Shown: positions 23,511 through 35,255 of the stretch, piece after piece | How positions within the stretch are numbered: the first letter of the stretch is position 1 | Layout: each line of letters begins with the position of its first letter | Assembly: GCA_023078685.1 (NCBI GenBank) | Contig: JALGAS010000002.1 | Coordinates: forward strand, 1,054,001 to 1,118,000 | Length of the DNA stretch: 64,000 nucleotides | Source of the DNA: Neopestalotiopsis rosae | Taxonomy: Eukaryota > Ascomycota > Sordariomycetes > Amphisphaeriales > Sporocadaceae | Reading direction: 5' to 3' | Notes under the pieces: model-generated | What the model was told of the DNA's origin: nothing | What the model saw: the letters and a program-made list of their open reading frames with translations, nothing else | Database searches by the model: none | Made by a program: the position numbers and the translations under genes

Positions 23511-26249
23511 GGTGATGAAGATGAAATCACAACTGTTCTTAAAGAGAGTGAAGATGTTTGCTGTTGTGTGGTTCGAGATTCAAAAACACAACGAGATCAT
23601 GGCGACCGTCAAAAGTTATATACTCGTCTTTCTTCTCCCTGAATCACCCCTTCGGATGCAGTTGACGATGTCTTCACAGCCATCACTCTATTCGCGTGAA
23701 AGGGGCTCTGTCGAGAACGTGGATTTGACTAAGACGCGCGTTCGTCCTCGTCGACCTGGCCAACCTACGTCCTGAGAATCTCGCTTTCTACACGCTCTGT
23801 CTGCTTCTTCTGTTCTTGGCACTTACGCAGCCATATTAACGAGACTGGGGCTACGCGGCTCAAGCTCCGTGGTATTTGCCCCAAAACCCAGTGAGATCAG
23901 CATTGTTCCGTGAAAAAATGGTTAGTCATAATGTTTCAAATGCCGGCGGCTCTATACAAAAGTCTATTTCCATGGGCTGGGGAACCATTCCGCTTCCCAA
24001 CTTTAGCACAAACGCCAAGAGGCTCTGCGTTGGTTGACTGGGTTAGGGACCCAAAGGACCGCAGGAGCAGTCGTAAGCCTCCCCCGGGGGGCATTAGAGT
24101 TGGGCCTGGATCCCGTCGCTTGGGACCAATCAATGTAGATACATTCATCATCAGCCTGCAGATCATATTGGAATAGATCCTCAATACTGAGCAATCATGG
24201 TCCTCGCTTATCAAGTCCTCGCCCTGGCTGGCTGGCTGATGGGTCGGCCCTACTTTTTCTACCGTGCTTGTCATCTTCTGGGGGAAATTACTTTCAGGGA
24301 CTCAAAATTTGCATTCATGGCCTCGAACTCCTCGTTTCAAATGAAGCTTGTGCGATTCGCTACATAATCTTGTCGAGCCACATCTATTACCCACGTGCTC
24401 GTAGGCCTTCGTGGTACCGTGGATGGCACACTGGTGCTTGACGTTGGACAAACCTGTAAGAGAAGAACTCATGTTCCGGGCATGTTTTCCGAAGAGCGTG
24501 TCCTTTTATGTGCCTTGGAAAGGTTCTTGGGGAGATGGTCTTTCTTATTTCAAAACGCCCCTTCATCTTCTCCTCGGCCCGAGCAGGTGCTCGGCGATAA
24601 GATTAGGCATCTGCGACTTGGACATAATTTTAGCTGGGTTTCATAACCATTGACCAGTTCAGATGTATAGTTATGGATGCAGATTTCATTGCGCGTGATA
24701 TGCCTCAATCAATTTCTGTCCGACTTTTCATATTTCTTGAATGGTCTTCTGTCTAGTGATTTCGATGTGTTTTTGTGGGTTGCCGCGGACATGAGATTGC
24801 CTTAGCAGCAGCTTCGCTTGGTCCGATGTTATCAAGTTACGGTAGATCATCTTCTGTCAATGTGAGAATACAATTGAACATATTCTGACTTTGTCGGAGG
24901 GCCGTTGGCTAAAATGCGAGATGGTATCAATCAGCTGTTTTGGCTTCGTGATGATGGCGGGCGTGCTTCTCAGCTTGACCATTAGTGGTCTGTGCTTCAG
25001 GTTTCGCCCATGTGATGAATATGACCACGTTCTTTACCCATACATGCATCCTGTCTCAAAAGCCTGATCAAGTATAATGTTGTCATTAGATTTTGTAGCG
25101 GTCATTGTAGCGCACGTCTTCTTGTAACGGCGTCCAGCACTTCATAATAGCTATGTCAGCGCATTAAGCTATGTTCTTTAAGCTTAAATCGCCACTATAA
25201 ATGCTTGATCGTTTACTGTACCAAGAAAACGATAAACTCTACTTAGAATGTTAATCGCCTAAAAATCATGTGATTGAATAGGACAAATGATATTCATAAT
25301 TGAGTACCCGCCGGATTACTAGCTACAACCCTTACACTCTGCACTGCGTATTTGTTGTGACGGGAGTGGGACCTCGTCAAGCTTGCCGTATGATCCCCGT
25401 CCAAGATCAGGTTTCCGCCAGAGTCTATACGACCTGAATTTCACCCATTGCAGGCTCCTACCATCATTTCGGTGCATCTACGGATGACTAGTCAAAGTAC
25501 AGGTCATGAACAACAGTGGAGGGTCAGCAATGGATGGCATGGCCGCTGGGTTGGTATCTTGGTAAAGTTTAGTGCAATGTAAGTACATTTAGCTCTCACA
25601 ACGCTTTGGAGCGGGGCGGGGCGGTGTTTTTTCGCAAACAACCTTGGAAGTGTTGCATGCGACGCTTGGGTAACAACTGCGGGCCTTCCCCTATCATCAT
25701 TTCTATACAAAGTAATTTCTGATCCGTGTCTTCTAATAGGTCTTCAGATACATAGTACAACTTGATTGACGTAAGTTTAATCCTAGCTCAGCATAGTCCA
25801 GCAATGTCAAACATCGAAACAAGAAAGCTGTCGAGTTGAGTTGTGCAATCAGGCAATAACGCACTGGAACTGCATTTTGTATGTATTTTTACTAATATGT
25901 CAGAGGACGTGGTGAGGAATGGCGACTTCGAAATCAGTCCTCATGACATTCATGGAATGGTACCAATGGGACCGTAGTCCGCCCCTACCTGAAGTACTGC
26001 AAGGCTCTTTCAGCTCAGCTCCCGAGGTCGCAACACAACTTCGGCATGTGTTTTTCCAGATCCCGGGCTCGCCGCCCAATCAGCCTGACGATGCTCCAAA
26101 ACGCCTCGGGCGTCGATGCACGCTCTTCGCATCTTACTATTGTGACCAGCATACAGCATGAAAGACACGTCACACCAACAGTCTCAGTCGAGTCTTTTAT
26201 TTTCCCAAAGATGCTTGAACTTGCACCGTACCATTTCTAGACTGCTAGA
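23511..26249. other. Long gene-free region
   Basis: About 2.7 kb between divergently oriented dioxygenase and STAND genes. Only short frames, none with a domain; a frame at 23,910-24,176 has no recognisable similarity. Around 25,610-25,625 there is a GC-box-like GGGGCGGGGCGG. Composition is ordinary, so no strongly AT-rich mutated (RIP-like) block is evident by eye. Confidence 0.5.
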
Positions 26250-29200
26250 ATGGCGGATCCCAACACTTACACAGTTGGCTGGATATGCGCTCTTGGAATC
26301 GAGCTTGTCGCGGCAGCCTCGTTCCTAGACAAAAAACATGTCCGACCAGATAATCTGCCTGTTCATGATAACAATTCATACATTCTTGGTCAAATCGATA
26401 AGCATAATATTGTCATTGCTGCGCTGCCGAATGGGCAATACGGACTGGTCTCGGCTGCGACCGTGGCTCGTGATATGGTCCGTAGTTTTCCAAACGTGAG
26501 GATTGGACTCATGGTCGGCATAGGCGGCGGAGCACCAAGTTCAAAACACGATATCAGATTGGGCGACGTCGTGGTCAGTTCCCCCAGCTCCGGGTCCGAC
26601 AGCGGTGGCGTTTTCCAATATGACTACGGCAAAGCCATCCAAGATTCCAGTTTTGTCGTCACCGGGCATCTTAACCAGCCTCCAACATTCATGTTGACTG
26701 CTGTAAACACTCTGGAAGCCCGATATACACTCGACAGCCATGATATTGAGAAATCTATCGAAGATAAACTTGCAAGCAATAATAGGCTGCGAGCGGGGTT
26801 TCGAAAGCCAGAATCAACCACAGATGTGCTTTACAATTCTGCTTATAAGCACAGTGGGTCGAAGGACGAAGATTGCAAACTGTTGTGCGACGCTTCGCAG
26901 CTGGCCCGAAGCTCTGAGCAATTAGAGAGCCGGGACTGCCCAACAATCCATTATGGAATTATTGCTTCGGCAAACCAACTCATGAAAGATGCAATTCTTC
27001 GCGACAAACTCTCAGCCGAAAACGATATTTTGTGCTTCGAGATGGAAGCTGCCGGCCTTATGAATCACTTCGCTTGTATTATTATCCGCGGCATTTGTGA
27101 TTACTCAGACACACACAAAAACAAAGTCTGGCAAGGTTACGCGGCCATGGCAGCAGCGGCCTATGCAAAAGACCTTATTCGCGAAATAGCGCCGAGCAAG
27201 GTGGAGGCTAAGAGAAAGTTGGGCGAGTTTCTTTCCGATTGTTCGTCTCCCTGTCAAGCCCGCCCTGATCCACCCTCTACTTAGCCGTCATTTCCCAGCC
27301 TTTCGATTCGATAGACTAAGACCTATATAGTCAAAGACAAACTTGATGCGATGTCCACAGCGGTGGAGGATACCAAGTCCGATCTGCGAGATGACATAGA
27401 AGGAAAACATCGTGCCAATGTTACAAAATGGCTTGCTGCGCCTAATGTCTCAAGCAACTTGAACAGAGCCACTGAAGCCCACCACCCAGGTTCAGGGCAA
27501 CGACTGATCAATAATGAGGCTTATCAAGAGTGGACAACGCGATCAAACTCCTTTCTTTGGCTTCATGGGATACCCGGATGCGGCAAGACAGTTCTTACTT
27601 CTACCGTAATTAATGATCTCCGCGCTAGCCCAAATTGCACACAGGCACTTTACTATTTCTACTTCGACTTCACCGACACTCGAAAGCAGGCATTTGAAAA
27701 TTGCGTCCGATCCCTGCTGAGTCAGATGTATCACACGTGTGAACGAGGTCGCGAAGAAGTAGATGCGTTGTACGAATCTTGCAGTGACGGCGAGGATCAG
27801 CCTAGCAACGGCTCTCTACAAGAAACCCTCGCCAATATTATTCGAAGCGGTGAGATGTGGATTGTCATCGATGCACTCGATGAATGCAAATATCGGGATA
27901 GCTTGCTTCAGTGGCTTCGAAGTCTTCGAAACGACGAGACGAACATCCACGTCGTTGCGACAAGCCGACCAGAACATGATATCGGAGAAGTCATGAAACA
28001 AGTTTGCCGTGGCGATAAAGAGAAGTTGGCAATTGACAGTAATCTTCTGGGAGCAGATATAGAAAATTACGTGCATGCGATCATCAGAGAGCATAAAGAC
28101 TTCCAGATATGGAGATTACGGCCAAAAGTCCAAGCAGAGATGGAAGCCTGTCTCGTAGGCAAGTCTCATGGCATGTAAGAGCAAACACACTAAAAGTCTA
28201 TCGCTTGTGCTAACATACATAGGTTCCGTTGGGTCTCGTGTCAACTTGGCGCTTTGAGAAAGTGTCGTGATCCTATAGCACTGCGGAAGACACTTGCATC
28301 GCTTCCGAAGGACCTGGACGAAACCTACTCGCGAATCCTTTCCGACATTCCATCAGAATATATAGATCATACGCTGCGAATCCTGCAGTTCCTTACGTAT
28401 TCGGAGAGGCCTTTGACGATTAGTGAAGCTGTCGATGCGATTGCGGTTAAGATAGTGCCAGATGAAGCGCAAGGCTCTCGCTTCAATATTGAAGACAGAA
28501 TGCCAAATCCGACGGACATCGTGGGTTATTGTTCCAGTCTTGTTGTTCAGGTTCACGGAAAAGACATGGATCCGGCGCATCAGCGAATCCAGCTCGCGCA
28601 TTTCTCAGTCAAAGACTACCTGACTTCGGACCGGCTTGAAGGCAAAGTTTCTCCGTACTTTCAGGCAACATCTGCTCAAAGCACTATTGCGGAAGTGTGC
28701 TTGGCATATCTTTTGGAGCTTCAGCAGAACATGGCGACCGGAAAAATTCTAGAAACGTACCACTTGGCATATTACTCGGCTCGATACTGGGCAAGTCATG
28801 CTGCTCTCGTCGAAAACCGCAATCAGATGGCATCTGATTATGTGAAAGATTTATTTCTCGATCATTCTCGAATGCAAATGTGGTACCTACTTTGCCATCC
28901 CTGGCCCGAGGAGCATAACAATTATGTGGCGGAAGGTCCGGCGCCTTCCATTTACTATGCGTCACTCTTAGGATTGCCACATTCTTGTAGAATGTTATTG
29001 AATAAGGGTGCAGACGTTAATGCGCCAGGTGGATACTATGGCAGTGCTATCCAGGCTGCATCGTATAAGGGATATGAGGAGATTGTCAGCATCTTGCTGG
29101 ATTACAATGCGGACACGAACGGAGTCAATCTCGGTGGTTGGCAGCGAATTCCATTGTTGTTGGCTGTGAAAGAAGGCCATAAAGAAGTCGTCGCCATCCT

Positions 29201-30410
29201 GATAGATAAAGGTGTTGACGTTAACGCAAAACACGGCAGTGCGCTACAGCACGCCTCATCTCTAGGCTACACGGAGATCGTTAGCATACTACTGGATGGA
29301 GGGGCAGATATCAACAGACCCGAAGGTGGTGAAACTCCTTTATTGCTGGCTATTGACAAAGGCCACAAAGATGTTGTACGCTTGCTTCTCGATAGGGGAG
29401 CACAGGTTGATTCTTCAAAAGGATTGAGTCAACCCGCACCACTATTACGGGCGGCTTATTGCGGTTATGACGCCATTGCGCGCATGCTTTTAGAGCACGG
29501 TGCTCAGGTTGACAGCGTAAACGACGAGGGCTATACGCCGCTAGCTATAGCAGCGGAATATGGGAGGACCGGCGTGATGACCGTTTTACTAAGTCATAAT
29601 GCCAACGTCAATGGTTTCGTGGATATGGGAAAGATACCTTTATCACTCGCTTGTTGGCGCGGCCGTTCAAGTGCCGCGAAACAACTCATCAAGCATGGTG
29701 CTGTTCTCAATGACATTTTGGAGAGTGAACTTCTTTTCAACGAAGCCAAAGAGGGCCATTCGGAAATTTTGGAATTACTCCTTGGTGCTGGAATAGACCA
29801 TCGAGTGACAGATGCGTTCGGTCGGACGGCTCTGATGTACGCGACTATCCGCAATCAATCCCGAGCAGTAGACGTTCTACTCGCGGAGCCTGGTCTCGAT
29901 GTCAACGTAAGAGATCATTGGGGGGCAACGGCAATATCTGTCGCGGCGCGATTCGGGCGCTTAAGGATATTCCACAAGATTGCAGCGTCGTCCAAAGTCG
30001 ACTTATACGCGGAAGACAAGTTCGGACGGACATGTCTCTGGTGGGCCAGGGAACAAGGGCATGATCCCATTGCAGATTACATCATTGAACATTGTCAGGG
30101 GCCCATCAACAATGAACTGACCCAAGCTCAAACGGGGGCCGTACCTGCCAGGCCTCGGACGTTTGTTGATGAATTTGTTTTGGACCATTCTTGTGCTGTC
30201 TGCCTGGTTTTCTTGGACATTGATGAACAAAGGTATCGATGCTCCGAATGCGAAAGAGGCAAGCTTGTCATTTGTCAGGATTGCTTTGGACTAGGAGCTC
30301 GGTGCATCGTGGAAACACACTTTTTAAGTCTCCTTGATATCGACTTTTCGTACGAAATGGATGAACTGCCGGATGAGAACCCTTATGCAATTTGGGCCCC
30401 TCGGAATTGA
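26250..30410 (+). CDS. Phosphorylase-NACHT-ankyrin STAND protein with C-terminal zinc finger
   Basis: NLR-like protein of 1340 residues, from exons 26250-27240, 27331-28174 and 28223-30410. The first donor (GTTCGT at 27241) is the least certain splice. Residues 1-310 are a nucleoside-phosphorylase (PNP_UDP/Pfs) domain, with VGWICALGIELVAA at the start and EMEAAGLMNHF near residue 270, as in fungal NLR effector domains. The NACHT NTPase has Walker A GIPGCGKT at 410-417 and Walker B VIDALDEC near 505. GMFRWVSCQLGALRKC is reconstituted across the second intron. About ten ankyrin repeats occupy 850-1220. The C-terminal 70 residues carry a Cys-rich finger, with C-x2-C pairs starting at Cys1269 (CAVC, CSEC, CQDC) and a late Cys/His. 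A nonself-recognition receptor role is inferred from the architecture. Confidence 0.93.
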
Positions 30411-31078
30411 GGGGCGGTCCGTCGAGATCGAGGGCCGGCCCCTTTTTACTCGTAAATGAACTAAGAAGATAACGAGAGAATATGTATGGAACATGAACCT
30501 TTGACAGCTAAGAGCGAGCCATATGGAAGACCAGGACGGAATCTCTCAAACAATCAGTGTATAAAGTCAGTTCCATTCTTTAGACTAGTGGTGCTGGTCC
30601 TTGGCGGAGAGCCTGCGTATACGGTCTTCTAGGCTTGTAGTGTCCCTGTTCGTCTATCTATATGTACAATGTACCAAGAAAAAGCGAGGAAGCTACAATG
30701 ATTTCGTCGGGGAAGGCTAGCTCGACAAGGTCAAGCGGCTTGGCCGGTACTATGTACTGTGTGCAACGCCGCGGGATCCTTGTCGAGCCCAGCTCGTAAA
30801 CTTCCAAAAGCGGTAATCACGAATTAGTGGGGCATATTTTTGGCCTGGAGTTAGTCCAAGTATTTTCATATTGATGATGGAGGTCCATTCAAATTTGTCA
30901 ACATGTTGTCTTTGCGTATTTACTGCTGTTATTGGGTACTCAAAACGGGATTTTTTTCTCTCGCACCTACCACTACCACTATTCTTGTCTTCTTCTATAA
31001 GAGATCATTGACCTCACCTTTCGTGACCTGGCGAGTTCACGATACCCTATCGAAACCAGGTCATACTCTGGCGCAATC
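30411..31078. other. Intergenic, ABC transporter promoter
   Basis: About 670 bases. A hairpin with GGGGCGGTCC..GGCCGGCCCC character lies just after the STAND stop (30,410-30,445) and could act in 3'-end formation. A pyrimidine-rich stretch near 30,950-31,020 fits a promoter/leader. No gene seen. Confidence 0.5.
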
Positions 31079-34000
31079 ATGTCCGAAAACCAAGACGAAC
31101 CCAAGAAAACCGAGAATGAGGCTCCAAAACGTACCCCGACGGCATCCGATTACTTTAGAATCTTTTCATACGCGACAAAATGGGACTGGTGTATCTACGT
31201 CGTCGCCGTTCTGGCTTCCCTCGGCGCTGGCATCACGATGCCCCTGATGAACATCATTTTTGGTCAACTCGTAGGCCAATTCACCGACTTTAGCACGTCT
31301 TCCAACGGGAATTTCAGTCAAATCCTCAATAAGCAAGCCTTGTACATTATGGCCATCTTCTTCGTTCGATGGACTCTGAGTTCAATCAACAAGTTCTGCT
31401 TTCGCATGATTGGCATCCGCCTGTCATCCGCCATCCGACGAGACTACCTTGAGGCATTGTTCGCACAGCCGATTCATACCATCGATTGCATGCCCCAGGG
31501 CGCGCCGGCAACCGCCATCAGTACAACCTCGAACACCTTGCAGCTGGGCGTCTCCGAGCGCCTGGGCTCCTTCTTGCAGTCATTGGTCACGATAGTGTCA
31601 TCACTGGTCATTGCCTTTGTATGGAGCTGGGACCTGACACTAGTGACGTGCTCACTGCTGCTATACATTGTTGCTGTGCTATCTCTAGCGATGCCGCGCA
31701 TCGTCAAAGGTCAATCTGCCATGGCTCAGTCAGATGCTGAAGCGACGAGCATTGCCAGCGAGGCCCTGGCTAATGTTAGACTCGTCATGGCGTTTGGCGC
31801 GCAGAAACGTATTCTCTCGAGCTACAATGAGTGGGTGGAAAAGTCACGCAAGAGAGGGTACAAGTTTGCTCCAGTCATTGGAATCCAGATTGGATGTATT
31901 GTGAGTAGCCCGGTATCAATGTTCATGAGAAGTCATCGCTGACCAGATCTAATGCTAGTACTTTGGCATGTTTGGTGCTTTTGGACTGGCATTTTGGTAC
32001 GGTACACAACGCTACAGTGTCGGTGCCATCAGCAACGCTGGCGTGGTCATCGTCGTGCTCATGTCTGTCCTTCTGGTCCTTATGTCCTTGGACCGCGTGA
32101 GCACGCCATTGATCTCTGTGAGCCAGGCTATGGTAGCCGCCTGCGATTTCTTCACCGTCATCGATGCCCCTCTTCCTAAGGCGGGCTCTCTTCAGCCTGA
32201 CATCTCTTCGGAAGACATCGTATTTGACAATGTCACGTTCGAGTATCCCAGCCGGCCAGGCGCAAAGACCCTGGACGAATTGACACTGCGCATTCGAAAC
32301 GGCAAGAATACAGCTCTCGTGGGTCCTTCAGGCTCTGGGAAAAGCACGATCGTCAGCTTGATAGAGCAGTGGTACTCGTTGGACAGCGTTAAGGAGGCCG
32401 ATGCCGACGACACCATCCAGACCACGCTTGGCTCAATCACCGTCGGCAGTCACAAACTATCCGAGCTCGACCCGAAATGGTGGAGGTCTCAGATTGGCCT
32501 CGTCCAGCAAGAACCGTTTCTCTTCAACGACACCATCTACGGCAATGTGGCCAATGGTCTGATTGGATCACCATGGGCCAATGAGACCGAGCAGCGAAAG
32601 CGTGAGCTTGTCGTGCAAGCATGTCAAGAAGCGTACGCTGCCGAGTTTATTGACCGACTCCCGGATGTAAGTATTTTCGCTCCAGAATTGATGTTTGCGT
32701 TGGTGAATTTCCCCGTACTAACCACCTTTTGGCTTGCAGGGTTACGATACGATGGCCGGAGACGGTGGTGCGAAACTGTCCGGAGGCCAAAAACAACGAA
32801 TAGCCATCGCAAGATGCATCATAAATAGACCGAAAATCATTATCCTCGACGAAGCGACGAGCGCAATCGATACGAAAAGCGAGGGTATTGTGCAGGCGGC
32901 GCTTGACAAGATCACACACAATCGCACCAGTATTACAATAGCACATCGTCTTTCTACCATCAAGAAGGCTGATCACATCATTGTGCTGCAAAAGGGCAAG
33001 GCGGTCGAGGAGGGTACGCACCAGAGCCTCATGGCTGACTCCTCGAGCGTATATAGATCCTTGGTAGACGCGCAGTCGCTGCAAGTATTGCATTCGGAGG
33101 AAGAAACTACCGATCAACCCACCCTAGCCGCCTCGAAGAGTCTTGAGAAGGTCGCGAGTGTTCACGATCACGTCTCCGATCACTCGACTACAGATAGCAC
33201 AGCCAAAGAGAAACCACCACGAAGTCTCATGTTCAATTTTGCCAGGATCTTGACCGAGCAGAAATCAACATGGCCACTCTTGAGTGCCGTGGTTTTGGGC
33301 AGCGTGGCGGCAGCTGCTGGTACACCCATGCAAGCCTGGCTGTTCGCTAAAGTCATCAATGTTTTCACCCTCGAAGGAAATGAGCTCAGGTCCGAGTCAA
33401 GCTTCTGGGGCTTCATGTGGTTTGCACTAGCTGGAGGCGTTGGTCTGAGCTGGCTGGTGGTAGGTTGGCTCAGTGCGCACGTCCAGTACTCTGTCAGCGC
33501 AGCGTACAAGATCTCTTATTTGACGGACATACTGCAACAAAAGATCAAGTTCTTTGATCAAGACAGCAACTCTCACGGATCACTCAGCAGCCGCATCGCC
33601 GGCGATCCCAAGCAATTGGAGGAGCTCTTCGGTATGAATCTCGCGCTTGCCCTCAATGGAACCTTCACTGTCATTGGCAGCGTCATCATTGCCCTTGGCT
33701 TTAGCTGGAAGCTCGGCCTGATATCCTTCTTCGTTACCATGCCGACCATGGTCTCGTCGGGTTTGTGGAAGTATCGGCATGAGACCCAGTTTGACCGCAT
33801 GAACTCGGCCGTCTTCTCCGAGAGCTCGCAGTTCGCTACCGAGGCCATCAATGCCATGAGGACCGTCTCTTCACTGGCCATGGAGTCCTCGATTAATGAG
33901 AGATACCGCAATCTGTTGAACAACCATGTTCACGAGGCTCGTATCAAGGCGCAGTGGACATGTGCGTTCTTTGGGTTTGCGGATAGCGTAGGCCTTGGTT

Positions 34001-35048
34001 GTCAGGCCTTGATCTTTTGGTACGGAGGCAATCTCCTCATCAAGGGAGAGTTTTCGCTGGAAGCCTTTTTCGTATGCTACATGGCCATCATTCAGGGCGC
34101 AGAGGCGGCAAGCCAGGTTTTGTCGGTGACGCCGAATGCAGCGCAAGCATCTGCAGCAGCCAATCGCATATTCGACGTCCATGATTCTGCCATCATTGAT
34201 CGCAACGAAGCACAGGGAGACAAGGAATTTCCCGATTCGGAGAAAGGTGTGAGAATCGATCTGCAAGATGTTCACTTCCAATACCCAACTCGAGACATGC
34301 CAATTTTCAAAGGGTTGGACTTGACCATCGAGCAGGGCCAATACGCTGCCTTTGTTGGTCCGTCAGGATGTGGCAAGACCACAATCATCTCTCTACTCGA
34401 GCGGTTCTATGACGTTCCCACAGACCAAGGGTCAATCCTGTGCAACGGCGCAGACATTAATCGCTTCGATCTCGACGATTACCGGCAGCACCTGTCTCTC
34501 GTCTCTCAAGAGCCTGCGCTGTTCCGAGGTACCGTGCGCGACAATATACTTTTCGGACTCCCCGCTCACTGCGACGTTCCGGATGAGAGACTGCACAAGG
34601 TTTGCCAAGATGCCTTCATCCACGACTTCATCACTTCCTTGCCCCAAGGCTACGACACGGATGTGGGACAAAAGGGCGTCAGCTTGTCTGGTGGCCAAAA
34701 GCAGCGCATCGCCATTGCGCGAGCTCTTATCCGGAATCCCAAGATCCTTTTGCTCGACGAAGCCACGTCGGCTCTGGACTCCGAGTCTGAAAAGGTGGTG
34801 CAGGCGGCATTTGATCAGATACGCCACGGTCGCACGGTCATTGCAGTGGCGCATCGGCTCTCGACGGTCCAGAACGCCGATGTGATTTTCGTCTTTGATC
34901 AAGGTTGTGTGGTGGAGAAAGGCTCGCATGCCGAGCTGCTGCAGAAGCGTGGTGTTTATTGGGACATGGTGAGTTTGCATCTGCTCTGCAATTGACTTTC
35001 ATTTTTGCTAACTGTTTCTAGTGTCAAAATCAAGCCACGGACCAGTAG
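31079..35048 (+). CDS. ABCB-type full ABC transporter (multidrug exporter)
   Basis: Full-size transporter of 1261 residues, layout TMD1-NBD1-TMD2-NBD2, like fungal leptomycin-resistance Pmd1 and a-factor exporters. Exons 31079-31900, 31959-32666, 32740-34968 and 35022-35048; all introns are phase 0. The last exon codes only nine codons (CQNQATDQ and stop), placed by a GCTAAC branch site and TAG acceptor. NBD1: Walker A GPSGSGKST at 396-404, signature LSGGQKQR, Walker B IIILDEATSAID. NBD2: GPSGCGKTT near 1050, LSGGQKQRIAIAR, LLLDEATSALD. Both ATP sites look catalytically complete. It likely resides in the plasma membrane and exports hydrophobic compounds, ATP-driven. It is convergent with a Zn2Cys6 regulator gene about 200 bases away. 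Confidence 0.96.
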
Positions 35049-35255
35049 CTGCTGTAGGTTTATCGTCACATCTTGTGTGCATATTGACATGCAATTCTTG
35101 TATTCGGTTTCGCAACATGGAGCGTTCGCCGTTTATGTATAGATCACACTGTTTAATAAAGTTAGAGATTCATATAGATGGGATGAAAAGAAGAAACATT
35201 TCTTGGACGGTGTATTGACCGATACTTGTTCAACGTGCAAATAATCGTTGTCGCA

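Noticed and set aside
22333..23642. Two + strand frames of 218 and 230 codons
   Set aside because: Antisense shadows of the intradiol dioxygenase exons, whose reverse-strand product has a signal peptide and all iron ligands.
23511..26249. Possible RIP-degraded transposon
   Set aside because: No reverse transcriptase, transposase or terminal repeats recognised, and composition is not strongly AT-rich by eye.
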